DNA of 64,000 bases from Hydrogenophaga sp. NFH-34 (GCF_021401345.1 NZ_JACBGE010000012.1:62001-126000); one strand, 5' to 3'. Counted from the first letter of the stretch, positions 8,403 through 17,869 are shown. The notes: generated by a model not told the origin, from the letters alone. Program-made: numbers and translations.

Positions 8403-9814
8403 AGCACCCGCTGCCCTACGCGTTTGCGCGCGAGCACCAGTGGCTGCTGGAAGCGCGCCCCGACGGCCTGACGCTGATCGGCCCGGACGCGGTGGCCGAC
8501 GAGCCCGAGCTGCGCACGCGCCGGCTCTCGGCGCTGTCGGAAATCCTGCGCCGCCACGACGTGCAGGGCTTCGAATGGCAGCCCCCTGACGCGGTGGCGC
8601 AGCGCATCAGCGCGGCCTACGCGCAGGGCGAGTCGAGCGCCGCCATGGTGGTCAGCGAGGTGCAGAGCGACGCCGACCTCAGCCGCATCCTGCAGGATCT
8701 GCCCGCCATCGAAGACCTGCTGGAAACCGCCGACGACGCGCCCATCATCCGCATGCTCAACGCCCTGCTGACGCAGGCCGCGCGCGATGGCGCCAGCGAC
8801 ATCCACATCGAACCCTACGAACGCCATTCCAGCGTGCGCTTCCGTGTCGACGGCACGCTGCGCGAAGTGGTGCAACCCAACCGCGCGCTGCACGCGGCGC
8901 TGATCTCGCGCCTGAAGATCATGGCCGAGCTGGACATCGCCGAAAAACGCCTGCCGCAGGATGGCCGCATCAGCCTGCGCCTCGGCACCCGGGCCATCGA
9001 CGTGCGTGTCTCCACCCTGCCCGGCGCCCACGGCGAACGCGCCGTGCTGCGCCTGCTCGACAAGAGCGAGAGCCGCCTCACGCTGGAGGCCGTGGGCATG
9101 CAGGGCACGGTGCTGGAACGCTTCGAGCAGCTCGTGGCGCAACCGCACGGCATCATCCTCGTGACCGGCCCGACCGGTTCGGGCAAGACCACCACGCTCT
9201 ACGCGGCCCTGCAGCGGCTGGACGCGAGCACCACCAACATCATGACGGTGGAGGACCCGATCGAGTACGAGCTGCCCGGGATCGGCCAGACCCAGGTCAA
9301 CGCCAAGATCGACCTCACCTTCGCCGCCGCGCTGCGCGCCATCCTGCGCCAGGACCCGGACGTGATCATGATCGGCGAAATCCGCGATTTCGAAACCGCG
9401 CAGATCGCCATCCAGGCCTCGCTCACGGGCCACCTGGTGCTGGCCACGCTGCACACCAACGACGCGGCCAGCGCCGTCACCCGGCTGGCCGACATGGGGG
9501 TCGAACCCTTCCTGCTCAGCTCCTCGCTGCTGGGGGTGCTGGCCCAGCGCCTGGTGCGCAAGTGGTGCCCGCAGTGCCAGGGCACCGGCTGCGACCACTG
9601 CGGCCGCAGCGGCTATGCCGGCCGCACCGGCGTGTTCGAGCTGCTGGTGGCCAACGACGAACTGCGTGGCCTGATCCACCAGGGTGCCAGCGACGCGGTG
9701 CTGCGCGAATGCGGGCTGCGCCACGGCATGCAGCTCATGCGCGAAGACGGCCAGCGCCTGGTCGCCACCGGCGTCACCAGCCCCGAAGAAGTGTTGCGCG
9801 TCACGCGCGACTGA
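8399..9814 (+). CDS. gspE: GspE, type II secretion ATPase
   Basis: GspE is the cytoplasmic hexameric ATPase that powers pseudopilus assembly. From the ATG at 8399 it has 471 residues. Visible motifs are SDIHIEPYE, Walker A GPTGSGKTTTLYA near residues 257-269, the Asp box ILRQDPDVIMIGEIRD with Walker B, and the His box GHLVLATLHTND. The zinc site is unusually compact, with two CxxC pairs only four residues apart (CPQCQGTGCDHC), where many GspE proteins have a longer insert. It is followed by SGYAGRTGVFELL. The start is fixed by overlap with the gspD stop. The N-terminal N1E domain is short. Confidence 0.96.
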   Translation: MKHPLPYAFAREHQWLLEARPDGLTLIGPDAVADEPELRTRRLSALSEILRRHDVQGFEWQPPDAVAQRISAAYAQGESSAAMVVSEVQSDADLSRILQDLPAIEDLLETADDAPIIRMLNALLTQAARDGASDIHIEPYERHSSVRFRVDGTLREVVQPNRALHAALISRLKIMAELDIAEKRLPQDGRISLRLGTRAIDVRVSTLPGAHGERAVLRLLDKSESRLTLEAVGMQGTVLERFEQLVAQPHGIILVTGPTGSGKTTTLYAALQRLDASTTNIMTVEDPIEYELPGIGQTQVNAKIDLTFAAALRAILRQDPDVIMIGEIRDFETAQIAIQASLTGHLVLATLHTNDAASAVTRLADMGVEPFLLSSSLLGVLAQRLVRKWCPQCQGTGCDHCGRSGYAGRTGVFELLVANDELRGLIHQGASDAVLRECGLRHGMQLMREDGQRLVATGVTSPEEVLRVTRD

Positions 9815-9828
9815 CCCCCGACACGCGC

Positions 9829-11049
9829 ATGCCCGCCTACGCCTACGAAGCCCTCGACGCCAAGGGGGCGACCCAGAAAGGGGTGATCGATGCCGACACC
9901 CCGCGCGCCGCGCGCAGCCTGCTGCGCGACCGGGCGCTGGTGCCGCTGTCGGTGGAGCCGGCCGCAGCCGGGCGGACCGGCAGCGGGCTCAACCTGGTGC
10001 TGTGGCAGGCGCGCGTTTTCAACGCCACCGGCCTGGCCGTGTGGACCCGCCAGCTGGCCGGGCTGGTCTCGGCCGGCCTGCCGCTGGAGCGCGCGCTGGC
10101 CGCCCTGGCCGACGAGGCCGAGGGCGAACCCCAGCAACGCCTGGTGGCCTCGCTGCGCGCCGAGGTCAATGCCGGCGCGCCCTTTGCGCGCGCACTCGGC
10201 CAGCACCCCCGGGAATTCGGCGAGACCTACACCGCGGTCATCGCGGCCGGCGAGCAAAGCGGCCAACTGGCCACCGTGCTGGAGCGGCTGGCCGACGATC
10301 TGGAAGCCAGCCAGGCGCTGCGCAACCAGTTGCTGGCCGCCTCGCTGTACCCGGCCATCGTGTCGCTGGTGGCGGTGGTCATCGTGGTGTTTCTGGTCAC
10401 CTACGTGGTACCCCAGGTCGCGGGCGTGTTCGCGGGCAGCCAGCGCGCGCTGCCGTTGCTGACGGTGGTGATGCTGCAGCTCAGCGCCTTCGTGCGCCAC
10501 TGGGGCTGGCTGCTGCTGCTGATCGCCGCCCTGGCCGCTGCAGCCCTGTGGCTGGCGCGACGGCGCGAGGGGCCGCGCCAGCGGCTGGACGCTGCCTGGC
10601 TGCGCCTGCCCCTGGTCGGTCGCCTGGCACGTGGCTACAACGCCGCGCGCTTCGCCGGCACGCTGGCCATGCTCGCAGGCGCGGGCGTGCCCATCCTGCG
10701 CGCGCTGCAGACGGCCGCCGAAACCCTGGGCAACCGCGCCATGCGGGCCGACGCGCTCGACGCCCTGACCCTGGTGCGCGAAGGCGCCCCACTGGCCACC
10801 GCCCTGGCCAGCAAACCCCGTTTTCCCTCGCTGCTGCCCATGTTCGCGCGGCTCGGCGAACAGACCGGCCAGTTGCCCGCCATGCTGCAGCGGGCGGCAC
10901 AGCAGCTCGGCGCCGAAGTGCAGCGCCGCGCGCTGCACCTGGCCACCGTGCTGGAGCCGCTGCTGATCGTCGGCATGGGCCTGGTGGTGATGCTCATCGT
11001 GCTGGCGGTGCTGATGCCGATCATCCAGCTCAACCAATTGGTGAAATGA
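9829..11049 (+). CDS. gspF: GspF, inner-membrane assembly protein
   Basis: GspF is the polytopic inner-membrane protein of the secretion platform. The 406-residue product starts MPAYAYEALDAKG, typical of the family, and has two T2SSF domains. Each carries a cytoplasmic helix bundle with a Gly-Glu motif (AAGEQSGQLATVLERLA; RLGEQTGQLPAMLQRAA), followed by membrane helices near residues 170-200, 222-245 and 375-400. The gene begins 14 bp after gspE and is the last of the operon. A GACGCC/GGCGTC hairpin with a 13-base loop follows at 11060-11084 but lacks a T-run. Confidence 0.95.
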   Translation: MPAYAYEALDAKGATQKGVIDADTPRAARSLLRDRALVPLSVEPAAAGRTGSGLNLVLWQARVFNATGLAVWTRQLAGLVSAGLPLERALAALADEAEGEPQQRLVASLRAEVNAGAPFARALGQHPREFGETYTAVIAAGEQSGQLATVLERLADDLEASQALRNQLLAASLYPAIVSLVAVVIVVFLVTYVVPQVAGVFAGSQRALPLLTVVMLQLSAFVRHWGWLLLLIAALAAAALWLARRREGPRQRLDAAWLRLPLVGRLARGYNAARFAGTLAMLAGAGVPILRALQTAAETLGNRAMRADALDALTLVREGAPLATALASKPRFPSLLPMFARLGEQTGQLPAMLQRAAQQLGAEVQRRALHLATVLEPLLIVGMGLVVMLIVLAVLMPIIQLNQLVK

Positions 11050-11119
11050 GCCCCTACCCGACGCCACACCACCACCACGGCGTCCCCCGAAACGACACCG
11101 CTATCGGAGAACTCTGAAC

Positions 11120-12013
11120 ATGGCTGCAACCCTGGATGGGAAATTGGTGGTCGCGATCTCCTCTCGCGCCTTGTTCGACTTCGAGGAAGAGAACCGGGAA
11201 TTCGAAAAAGGCGATGACCGCGCCTATATGCGCCTGCAGCTCGACCGGCTGGAGCAGCCCGCGCCACCCGGCGTCGCGTTCTCGCTGGTGAAGAAGCTGC
11301 TGGCGTTCAACGATGCCGAGGCGCAGCGCGTGGAAGTGGTGATCCTCTCGCGCAACGACCCCGTGTCCGGTATGCGCGTATTCCGGTCAGCGCAAGCCAC
11401 CGAACTCAAACTGGAGCGAGGCGTATTCACCAAGGGGAGAGAGCCCTACAAATACCTGCGCCCACTCAAGGCCAATCTGTTTCTTTCGGCAAACCCCAAC
11501 GACGTTCGCGCGGCGCTCAACGAAGGCTTTGCGGCAGCAACCGTCCATACCCGGTCGGTCAGAGCCAGCCCCAACTACCCCAACGAAGTGCGTATCGCTT
11601 TTGATGGTGACGCGGTGCTTTTTTCCGACGAGGCGGAGCGGGTCTACCAGGCCGAAGGGCTGTCTGCCTTTCAGCAACACGAGTCAAGCAAGGCGGCCTT
11701 GCCCCTGCAAGCGGGCCCATTCAAACCTGTTCTCGAGGCCCTGCACCGGCTGCAATCTGAGGGCATGCGCATCCGCACCGCCCTGGTCACCGCGCGCAGC
11801 GCACCGGCCCACGAACGCGCGATCCGCACGCTGATGGACTGGAACATCGAGGTCGACGAAGCCATGTTCCTCGGCGGACTTCACAAGGGTGAATTCCTGC
11901 GCGAGTTCGAGCCCGATTTTTTCTTCGACGACCAGACCGGCCACATCGAGCACGCCGCGCAGCACGTGCCGGCCGGCCATGTCGCCAGCGGCGTCGCCAA
12001 CGACCAGCGCTGA
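11120..12013 (+). CDS. Cytosolic 5'-nucleotidase (NT5C1-like family)
   Basis: A 297-residue soluble protein of the bacterial 5'-nucleotidase family related to cytosolic 5'-nucleotidase 1A, which dephosphorylates nucleoside monophosphates such as AMP or IMP. It starts MAATLDGKLVVAISSRALFDFEEEN and has family blocks LSRNDPVSGMRVFRS (about 76-90), LFLSANPNDVRAAL (about 119-132) and IAFDGDAVLFSDE (about 158-170, a HAD-type acidic motif). Later come LVTARSAPAHERAIRTL and DFFFDDQTGHIE. The gene follows gspF after 70 bp and precedes a convergent LysR gene. Link to secretion is not expected. The exact substrate cannot be told from sequence. Confidence 0.88.
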   Translation: MAATLDGKLVVAISSRALFDFEEENREFEKGDDRAYMRLQLDRLEQPAPPGVAFSLVKKLLAFNDAEAQRVEVVILSRNDPVSGMRVFRSAQATELKLERGVFTKGREPYKYLRPLKANLFLSANPNDVRAALNEGFAAATVHTRSVRASPNYPNEVRIAFDGDAVLFSDEAERVYQAEGLSAFQQHESSKAALPLQAGPFKPVLEALHRLQSEGMRIRTALVTARSAPAHERAIRTLMDWNIEVDEAMFLGGLHKGEFLREFEPDFFFDDQTGHIEHAAQHVPAGHVASGVANDQR

Positions 12014-12026
12014 TCCCGGCCGACGT

Positions 12027-12926
12027 TCAGCCGGTCGCCGCGGGCTTGCGGCCCATCACCAGATCGCGGAACACCGCCGCCTGCGGGGACAGCGCCCGGT
12101 CGGGCTGGCGCAGCAGCAACAGGGTGCGCGAGATCGCCGGGCGCCCCACTGGGCGTGTCACGAGCTGGCGCCACTGGGTCAGCGGCCGCAAGGCGACCGT
12201 CACCACCGCCACGCCCAGCCCGGCCTGGGCCAAGCCGACCATGGTCCAGGGCAGCGACACTTCGTGCGCGTAATCGAGCCGGATGCCCGCTGCCGCCAGC
12301 CGCGCGTCCAGGTGCTGGCGCACCGGATTCTCCGGCAGCGGACCGATCACCGGGAAGGCAGCCACGTGCCGCCACTCGACCGCGCGGCGCGTGGCCAGCG
12401 GATGCGTCGCCGGCACGGCAGCCACGTACTGGTCGGCATAGAACGGTGTCGCCGACAGATCGGAACGCACCGCCGTCTCGGTGGCGATGCCCAGGTCGGC
12501 GCTGCCGTTGCGCACCAGTTCGTGCACCTGCTGCTCGGGCACGTCGCGCAGGCTGAGCTTCACGCCCGGATGGCGTTCGCTGAATTCGCGCACCAGCGGC
12601 GGCAGCAGGAAGGCGCACTGGGCCGACGGGGCCGCCACCGTCAGTTGCCCACGCCCCATGCCCTGGAAATCCCGCGCGCCGGCCACCAGGCGCTCCCAGT
12701 CGTTGACCAGGCGGTGAGCGTCGGGCAACAGGGCCAGGCCCGCCGGTGTCAGGCGGCACTGGCGCGTGTGGCGATCAAAAAGCCGCGTACCCAGCATGGC
12801 CTCCAGCCGGCTGATGGCGCTGCTGAGCACCGATTGCGACAGGTTGAGCCGTTCGGCCGCGCGGGTGAAATGCCCCATCTCGGCCACCACGGTGAACACG
12901 CGCAGTTCGCGCAGGTAGTCTTTCAT
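12027..12926 (-). CDS. LysR-family transcriptional regulator
   Basis: A 299-residue LysR-type regulator. The winged helix-turn-helix is at about residues 4-62 (FTVVAEMGHFTRAAERLNLSQSVLSSAISRLE), followed by an effector-binding domain (residues 90-290) with the usual REFSERHPGVKL and MVGLAQAGLGVAVV blocks. It is divergent from a substrate-binding protein and Rieske oxygenase gene set; a palindrome lies just upstream of its start, so it probably controls them and itself. The inducer is unknown. Its 3' end faces the 5'-nucleotidase gene with 13 bp between. Confidence 0.93.
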   Translation of the reverse strand: MKDYLRELRVFTVVAEMGHFTRAAERLNLSQSVLSSAISRLEAMLGTRLFDRHTRQCRLTPAGLALLPDAHRLVNDWERLVAGARDFQGMGRGQLTVAAPSAQCAFLLPPLVREFSERHPGVKLSLRDVPEQQVHELVRNGSADLGIATETAVRSDLSATPFYADQYVAAVPATHPLATRRAVEWRHVAAFPVIGPLPENPVRQHLDARLAAAGIRLDYAHEVSLPWTMVGLAQAGLGVAVVTVALRPLTQWRQLVTRPVGRPAISRTLLLLRQPDRALSPQAAVFRDLVMGRKPAATG

Positions 12927-12936
12927 GGGCGGGTTT

Positions 12937-12961
12937 AATTGATCGGTTTTTCAGATCAATT
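12937..12961. promoter_or_regulatory. Candidate LysR operator between divergent genes
   Basis: An inverted repeat with perfect 8-bp arms, AATTGATC (12937-12944) and GATCAATT (12954-12961), and a 9-bp centre. It sits in a locally AT-rich patch 11 bp upstream of the lysR-type start and about 80 bp upstream of the substrate-binding protein start. Symmetry and position fit a LysR binding site. TATACG at 12963-12968 could be part of the rightward promoter. Confidence 0.65.
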
Positions 12962-13042
12962 TATACGATTTTTCCCATTTTCAAGGTGTTCGTCCTTGCG
13001 TACCGTGCGGGCTTCGCTTTCACCCGTCACCGGTTACCCCCA

Positions 13043-14083
13043 ATGCCCCTACCCGCCTCCCTGAACCGCCGCCATCTGCTCACCCTGGCCAGCGCCGCCA
13101 CCTTGCCGGCCCTGGCGCCAGCGCTGCACGCCCGCCCGGCCACGCGCCTGCGCTTCACCCTGGACTGGCGCATCGACGGCCCGGGCGCCATCGTGCTGTT
13201 GACGCAGGCGCGTGGGTACTTTGCCGACGAAGGCCTGAACGTGGTCATCGACGCAGGCAACGGTTCGGCCGCTTCGGTGCAGCGGCTGGCGGCGGACACG
13301 CACGACATCGGCTTTGCCGACATGGGCTCGCTGGTCGAATTCCGCGGCACGCACCCGGACGCACCCGCCATCGATGCCATCTACATGCTCATGGACCGCG
13401 CGCCGGCCACCGTGTTTGCGCTCAAGTCGTCCGGCATCCGCCGGCCGGCCGATCTGGCAGGCCGCAAACTGGGCGCGCCGGTGTTCGATGCCGGTCGCAA
13501 GACCTGGCCCCTGTTCGCCCAGGCCAACGGTCTGGCGCCGGACGCCGTCACCTGGGTGAACGTCGACCCCGCCTTGCGCGAGATGCTGCTGATAAAGGGC
13601 GACGTCGACGCCATCACCAGCTTCTACTACACCGGCCTGCTCACGCTGGAAGCCCGCGGCGTGCCGGCCGAAGACCTGGTCACCTTCCGCTACGCCGACC
13701 ACGGCGTCAGCCTCTACGGCAACGCCGTGGTCACCCGGGCGGCCTTTGCCGCCGCCCAGCCCCAGGCCGTGGCGGGTTTTCTGCGCGCGCTCAACCGCGG
13801 CATCAAGGCCTGCGTGGCCGATCCGGCCGCGGGCATCCAGGCCATCCGCCAGCGCGATCCGCTGCTCAAGGCCGACGTGGAAGAGCGGCGCCTGCGTGCG
13901 TTCCTCGATCACTTCGTGGCCACGCCCGCCGTGCGCCAGGCGGGCCTGGGCGGCGCCGTGCCGGCACGGCTGGCGTCGGACGTGGCCCGCATCAGCACGG
14001 CCTTCGGCCTCCCCCACCCGGTCGACGCCTCGAAGCTGTTCAACCCGGCCTTTCTGCCGGCCCAGCGCGAGCGCCTGCTGTAA
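13043..14083 (+). CDS. ABC transporter substrate-binding protein (NMT1/THI5-like)
   Basis: A periplasmic solute-binding protein of the NMT1/THI5-like family (the SsuA/TauA/ThiY fold), about 346 residues. From the ATG at 13043 the export signal holds a twin-arginine-like NRRHLLTLAS stretch and ends near ALHARP. The mature part begins RLRFTLDWRIDGPGAIVLLTQARGYFADEGLNV in family style, with GNGSAASVQRLAADTHDIGFADMGSLVEF next. An ATG at 12986 is in frame but would add residues ahead of the signal. No permease or ATPase gene of a matching importer is adjacent, which is odd. The gene lies 9 bp before the Rieske oxygenase. The ligand is unknown; pyrimidine-like, sulfonate or aromatic ligands are known for the family. 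Confidence 0.85.
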   Translation: MPLPASLNRRHLLTLASAATLPALAPALHARPATRLRFTLDWRIDGPGAIVLLTQARGYFADEGLNVVIDAGNGSAASVQRLAADTHDIGFADMGSLVEFRGTHPDAPAIDAIYMLMDRAPATVFALKSSGIRRPADLAGRKLGAPVFDAGRKTWPLFAQANGLAPDAVTWVNVDPALREMLLIKGDVDAITSFYYTGLLTLEARGVPAEDLVTFRYADHGVSLYGNAVVTRAAFAAAQPQAVAGFLRALNRGIKACVADPAAGIQAIRQRDPLLKADVEERRLRAFLDHFVATPAVRQAGLGGAVPARLASDVARISTAFGLPHPVDASKLFNPAFLPAQRERLL

Positions 14084-14092
14084 GGAGCCCCC

Positions 14093-15151
14093 ATGTCTGG
14101 CGATTACCTCTTCAACGCCTGGTACGCGGCGGCCGCATGCACCGACGTCGCCCCCGGTCCGACCGCCCGCACCCTGCTGGAACAGCGTCTGGTGCTCTTC
14201 CGCACGGAAGCCGGCCAGGTGGCGGCGCTGCGCGATCGCTGCCCGCACCGCTTCGCACCGCTGTCGCAAGGCCCCGTGCACGGCGACAACCTGGCTTGCC
14301 CCTACCACGGCATGCGGTTTGGCGCCGATGGCCGCTGCACCCGCATTCCCGGCCAGGACCGCATCCCCGACGCCGCACGGGTCGATGCCTTCCCGGTGGT
14401 CGAAGCCTATGGCCTGGTGTTCGTCTGGATGGGCGATCCGGCGCTGGCCGACCCGGCCGCCTTGACGGCCATTGCGCCCTACGGCCAGCCCGGCTGGGGC
14501 GTCTCGCGTGGCTACGACCTGTTCCAGGCCTGCTGGCAGAACATCGCCGACAACCTGATCGACCCGGCGCACACCAGCTTCGTGCACCAGCGCACCATCG
14601 GCAACGACGCCGGCGACGACGTGCGGGTCACCGCCACCGAAGAGGGCGACGTGATCCGCTGCGGCCGCTGGGTCGACAACGCGCCCCCCGTGCCGGTGGT
14701 GCGGCGCTACACGGGGCTCCAGGGGCTGGTCGACCGCTGGCAGTTCTACCACTACCGCCTGCCCGGCACCACCTGGGTCGACTTCGGCGCCTTCGAAGCC
14801 GGCCGGCCCCATACGGCCGAAGAACAGGACCGCGCGCCCTACCGCGTGCTGTCCTACGCCTTCCTCACGCCCTGCACGCGCGACAGCACGCACTACTTCT
14901 CGCTGCAGTTGCGCAACTTCGCCGCCGACGATGAGGCGACCACGCGCGAATTCGAAGCGCTTTACAAGCTCACCTTCGACGAAGACAAAGTGCTGCTCGA
15001 AGCCATCCAGCGGGAGGAAAACGCCCACCCGGACCTCACACCAATGCGCATCGCCTCCGACACCGGGGTGGTGCGGCTGCGGCGGCGCCTGGCCGAGTGC
15101 CTGGCGGCCGAACGGGCACACGCTGAAAGGCCCCACACCCACACGGGGTGA
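14093..15151 (+). CDS. Rieske non-heme iron oxygenase (VanA-like)
   Basis: A 352-residue aromatic-ring or O-demethylating oxygenase large subunit of the VanA-like Rieske family. The Rieske [2Fe-2S] ligands are C-x-H (CPHRF at about residues 44-48) and C-x2-H (CPYHGM at about 65-70). The mononuclear iron site is visible as NLIDPAHTSFVH (about 157-168). Such enzymes need a ferredoxin reductase partner (VanB-like), and none is encoded nearby. The gene is 9 bp after the substrate-binding protein, so the two probably serve one pathway: uptake, then oxidation of an unidentified aromatic or heterocyclic compound. Vanillate itself is only one possibility. Confidence 0.85.
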   Translation: MSGDYLFNAWYAAAACTDVAPGPTARTLLEQRLVLFRTEAGQVAALRDRCPHRFAPLSQGPVHGDNLACPYHGMRFGADGRCTRIPGQDRIPDAARVDAFPVVEAYGLVFVWMGDPALADPAALTAIAPYGQPGWGVSRGYDLFQACWQNIADNLIDPAHTSFVHQRTIGNDAGDDVRVTATEEGDVIRCGRWVDNAPPVPVVRRYTGLQGLVDRWQFYHYRLPGTTWVDFGAFEAGRPHTAEEQDRAPYRVLSYAFLTPCTRDSTHYFSLQLRNFAADDEATTREFEALYKLTFDEDKVLLEAIQREENAHPDLTPMRIASDTGVVRLRRRLAECLAAERAHAERPHTHTG

Positions 15152-15212
15152 ACCGCTGCCGGCGCCGCGCGGACCGGCTGCCGCAGCGCTACATTTCTGC
15201 CATGGACAGGCA

Positions 15213-15235
15213 CGGGCCCCATCCCCCGGGGCCCG
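15213..15235 (+). other. GC-rich hairpin before the ABC transporter gene
   Basis: CGGGCCCC (15213-15220) pairs with GGGGCCCG (15228-15235) around a 7-base loop. There is no T-run, so this is a weak terminator at best. It lies between the Rieske oxygenase and the ABC transporter gene and may separate their transcripts. Confidence 0.35.
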
Positions 15236-15263
15236 CCGCGCTGCCCGCCCCACGAGGACATCC

Positions 15264-17096
15264 ATGGCACAGCCACCCCAACCGCGCAACCTGCGCGCCT
15301 TCGCCCGCCAGCTGGCGGCGCTTGCCCTGCCCTACTTCAACAGCGAAAACAAATGGAAAGCCCGCGGCATGCTGCTGGCCATCGTGCTGCTCAATCTGGG
15401 CGCGGTGTACATGCTGGTGCAGATCAATGAGTGGTACCGCGTCTTCTACGACGCGCTGCAGGAAAAGAACCAGACCGTCTTCTGGCAACAGATCGGGCGC
15501 TTCGGCTGGCTGGCGCTGATCTACATCGTGATCGCGGTCTACAAGTTCTACCTCACGCAAATCCTGCAACTGCGCTGGCGCGTGTGGATGACCGACCACT
15601 ATCTGGGCCGCTGGTTGGCCCACAAGGCGTTCTACCGGCTGGAGCTGGCGCGCTACACCGAAGGCAGCGAACGCCTGCCCGACAACCCCGACCAGCGCAT
15701 CCAGGAAGACCTGAACCTCTTCACCAGCTACACGGTGTCGCTGCTGATGGGCATCTTCAATGCACTGGTCACGCTGCTGAGCTTCGTCGGCATCCTGTGG
15801 ACGCTCTCGGGCTCACTGACTGTGCCGCTGCCGGGCTTCCTGGGCGGCGGGCAGTGGGACATTGCGGGCTACATGGTCTGGGCCGCCGTGCTGTACTGCC
15901 TGGTGGGCAGCGCCATCACGCACTGGATCGGCAAGCCCCAGGTGCGGCTGAATTTCGAGCAGCAGATGCTGGAAGCCAACTTCCGCCACCACATGATCCG
16001 CGTGCGCGAGTACAGCGAAGCCATCGCCCTCGACGGTGGCGAACGCGTGGAACGCCAGCAGCTCGACCTGCGCTTCGCCGACGTGATGGGCAACTACCTG
16101 CGGCTGCTGAAGAACCAGAAAAGCCTGACCTGGTTCAACAGCTTCTTCGGCCAGGCCGCGATCATCTTCCCGCTGATCGTGGCCGCGCCGCGCTACTTCA
16201 GCGGCGCCATCCAGCTCGGCCAGCTCATGCAGATCAACTCCGCCTTCGGCCGCGTGCAGGATTCGCTGTCCTGGCTGGTCGACAACTACATGAGCCTGGC
16301 CGTCTGGAAAGCCACCACCGACCGCCTCACCGGGTTCGAGGACAGCCTGGCCCAGCAGGACCGCGCCACCAGCGCCGTGGCGCGCAGCGCACCAACGGGG
16401 GCCGCCGCCATCGCGGCGCAGGACCTGAGCATCGGCCTGCCCGGCGGACGCCACCTGCTCGACCACGCCACGCTGCAGGTGGCCCCGGGCGACACGGTGC
16501 TGGTGCACGGCCCGTCGGGCAGCGGCAAGTCGAGCCTGTTCCGCACCCTGGCCGGCATCTGGCCGCACGCGCAGGGCCAGGTGCAGATGCCCGCCGACAC
16601 CATGTTCATTCCCCAGCAACCATACTTCCCCGACGGCCGCCTGCGCGACGCCCTGGCTTACCCGGAATCCGCCGACCGCTACACCGACGAGGCGCTGAAG
16701 CAGGCGCTGGACGAGGCCCTGCTGCCGCAACTGGCCGACCAACTCGACCGCCGCGACGCCTGGGGCCAGAAGCTCTCGGGCGGTGAACGCCAGCGCCTGG
16801 CGCTGGCGCGTGTGCTGCTCAAGCGCCCGGCCTGGGTGCTCGCCGACGAGGCCACCAGCGCCCTGGACGAAGCGGCCGAGGCCACGTTGTACCAGCGGCT
16901 GGTGGCGGCCGTGCGGCGGGCGGGCGGTGGCATCGTGTCCATCGCGCACCGCAGCACGCTGATCGAGCACCACCGCGTGCGCTGGGCGCTGCGCCCGGAA
17001 GCGCCGGAGGCCGCCGCCGCTTACCGGGTCGAGGTCTCGGCGCTGCCAACATCACCGGCGGGTGCCGGCGGCTCCGGGGCCGCTTCGGCCGGCTGA
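15264..17096 (+). CDS. SbmA/YddA-type ABC transporter, fused membrane and ATPase domains
   Basis: A 610-residue half-transporter with the membrane domain of the SbmA/BacA and ABCD type (residues 1-350, including the [14 protein letters not shown] block) and a C-terminal ATPase. ATPase motifs are Walker [10 protein letters not shown] (about 416-424), signature [16 protein letters not shown], Walker [14 protein letters not shown], and the His switch SIAHRS. Relatives carry peptides, cobalamin or acyl-CoA derivatives; the substrate here is unknown. The ATG at 15264 has a good ribosome site (GAGGA). The frame is open upstream but overlaps the Rieske gene. The last 76 bp overlap the convergent queC gene, and both tails there are low-complexity. 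Confidence 0.88.
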   Translation: MAQPPQPRNLRAFARQLAALALPYFNSENKWKARGMLLAIVLLNLGAVYMLVQINEWYRVFYDALQEKNQTVFWQQIGRFGWLALIYIVIAVYKFYLTQILQLRWRVWMTDHYLGRWLAHKAFYRLELARYTEGSERLPDNPDQRIQEDLNLFTSYTVSLLMGIFNALVTLLSFVGILWTLSGSLTVPLPGFLGGGQWDIAGYMVWAAVLYCLVGSAITHWIGKPQVRLNFEQQMLEANFRHHMIRVREYSEAIALDGGERVERQQLDLRFADVMGNYLRLLKNQKSLTWFNSFFGQAAIIFPLIVAAPRYFSGAIQLGQLMQINSAFGRVQDSLSWLVDNYMSLAVWKATTDRLTGFEDSLAQQDRATSAVARSAPTGAAAIAAQDLSIGLPGGRHLLDHATLQVAPGDTVLVHGPSGSGKSSLFRTLAGIWPHAQGQVQMPADTMFIPQQPYFPDGRLRDALAYPESADRYTDEALKQALDEALLPQLADQLDRRDAWGQKLSGGERQRLALARVLLKRPAWVLADEATSALDEAAEATLYQRLVAAVRRAGGGIVSIAHRSTLIEHHRVRWALRPEAPEAAAAYRVEVSALPTSPAGAGGSGAASAG

Positions 17097-17869
17097 TCCG
17101 ACGCGGCGGGCAGCGGCGCCGCCTCGGCGGTGGCGGCTGTGTCTTCGCCCCGGTACTGGTGCCAGCCGCGCGCACGCAGCTCGCACGCGGGGCAGGTGCC
17201 ACAACCGTAGCCCCAGTCGTGGCGGTGTTCGCGGTCACCCAGGTAGCAGGTGTGGCTCTGCTCGATGATGATCTGCTCCAGCCGCTCACCGCCCTGCGGC
17301 ACCCGGGTGGCGTCCCCGAGCCGGCGCGCCAGACGCCAGGTTTCGGCCTTGTCGATCCACATCAGCGGGGTTTCGATCAGGAAGCGCCGATCCATGCCCA
17401 GCGACAGCGCCAGCTGCATGGCCTTCATGGTGTCGTCGCGGCAATCGGGATAGCCGGAGAAGTCGGTCTCGCAGACGCCGGTGATGATGACCGGGATGCC
17501 GCGCCGGTAGGCCAGGGCTCCCGCCAGGGTGAGAAACATCAGGTTGCGACCGGGCACGAAGGTGTTGGGCAGCCCGCTGCTCTCCATGCGGAACGCTTCA
17601 TCGCGCGTCAGCGAGGTTTCGCTGATCTGCCCCAGCACCGACAGGTCGAGCACGTGGTCCTGGCCGAGCCGGGCGCCCCAGGCCGGAAAACCATCGCGCA
17701 GGGCCTGCAACACCTGGCCCCGGGCGGCCATCTCCACGCTGTGGCGCTGGCCGTAGCTGAAGCCCACGGTTTCCACCCGCAGGTAGCGCGAGAGCGCATC
17801 GGCCAGGCAGGTGGTGGAGTCCTGCCCGCCGGAGAACAGGACGAGGGCGGCGGTGTGGTGCTGGATCAT
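17021..17869 (-). CDS. queC: QueC, 7-cyano-7-deazaguanine synthase
   Basis: QueC turns 7-carboxy-7-deazaguanine into preQ0 using ATP and ammonia, on the way to queuosine in tRNA. The PP-loop ATP motif [12 protein letters not shown] is at about residues 11-22. Other family blocks are [31 protein letters not shown] and the zinc cysteines in SHTCYLGD and [16 protein letters not shown]. The enzyme normally ends soon after the CPAC block. Here a 40-residue Ala/Pro/Glu-rich tail follows, and its coding sequence overlaps the convergent ABC transporter gene by 76 bp. No other queuosine gene is adjacent. Confidence 0.95.
   Translation of the reverse strand: MIQHHTAALVLFSGGQDSTTCLADALSRYLRVETVGFSYGQRHSVEMAARGQVLQALRDGFPAWGARLGQDHVLDLSVLGQISETSLTRDEAFRMESSGLPNTFVPGRNLMFLTLAGALAYRRGIPVIITGVCETDFSGYPDCRDDTMKAMQLALSLGMDRRFLIETPLMWIDKAETWRLARRLGDATRVPQGGERLEQIIIEQSHTCYLGDREHRHDWGYGCGTCPACELRARGWHQYRGEDTAATAEAAPLPAASDQPAEAAPEPPAPAGDVGSAETSTR

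Noticed and set aside
11060..11084. Terminator after gspF (GACGCC/GGCGTC)
   Set aside because: The stem is short with a 13-base loop and there is no T-run.
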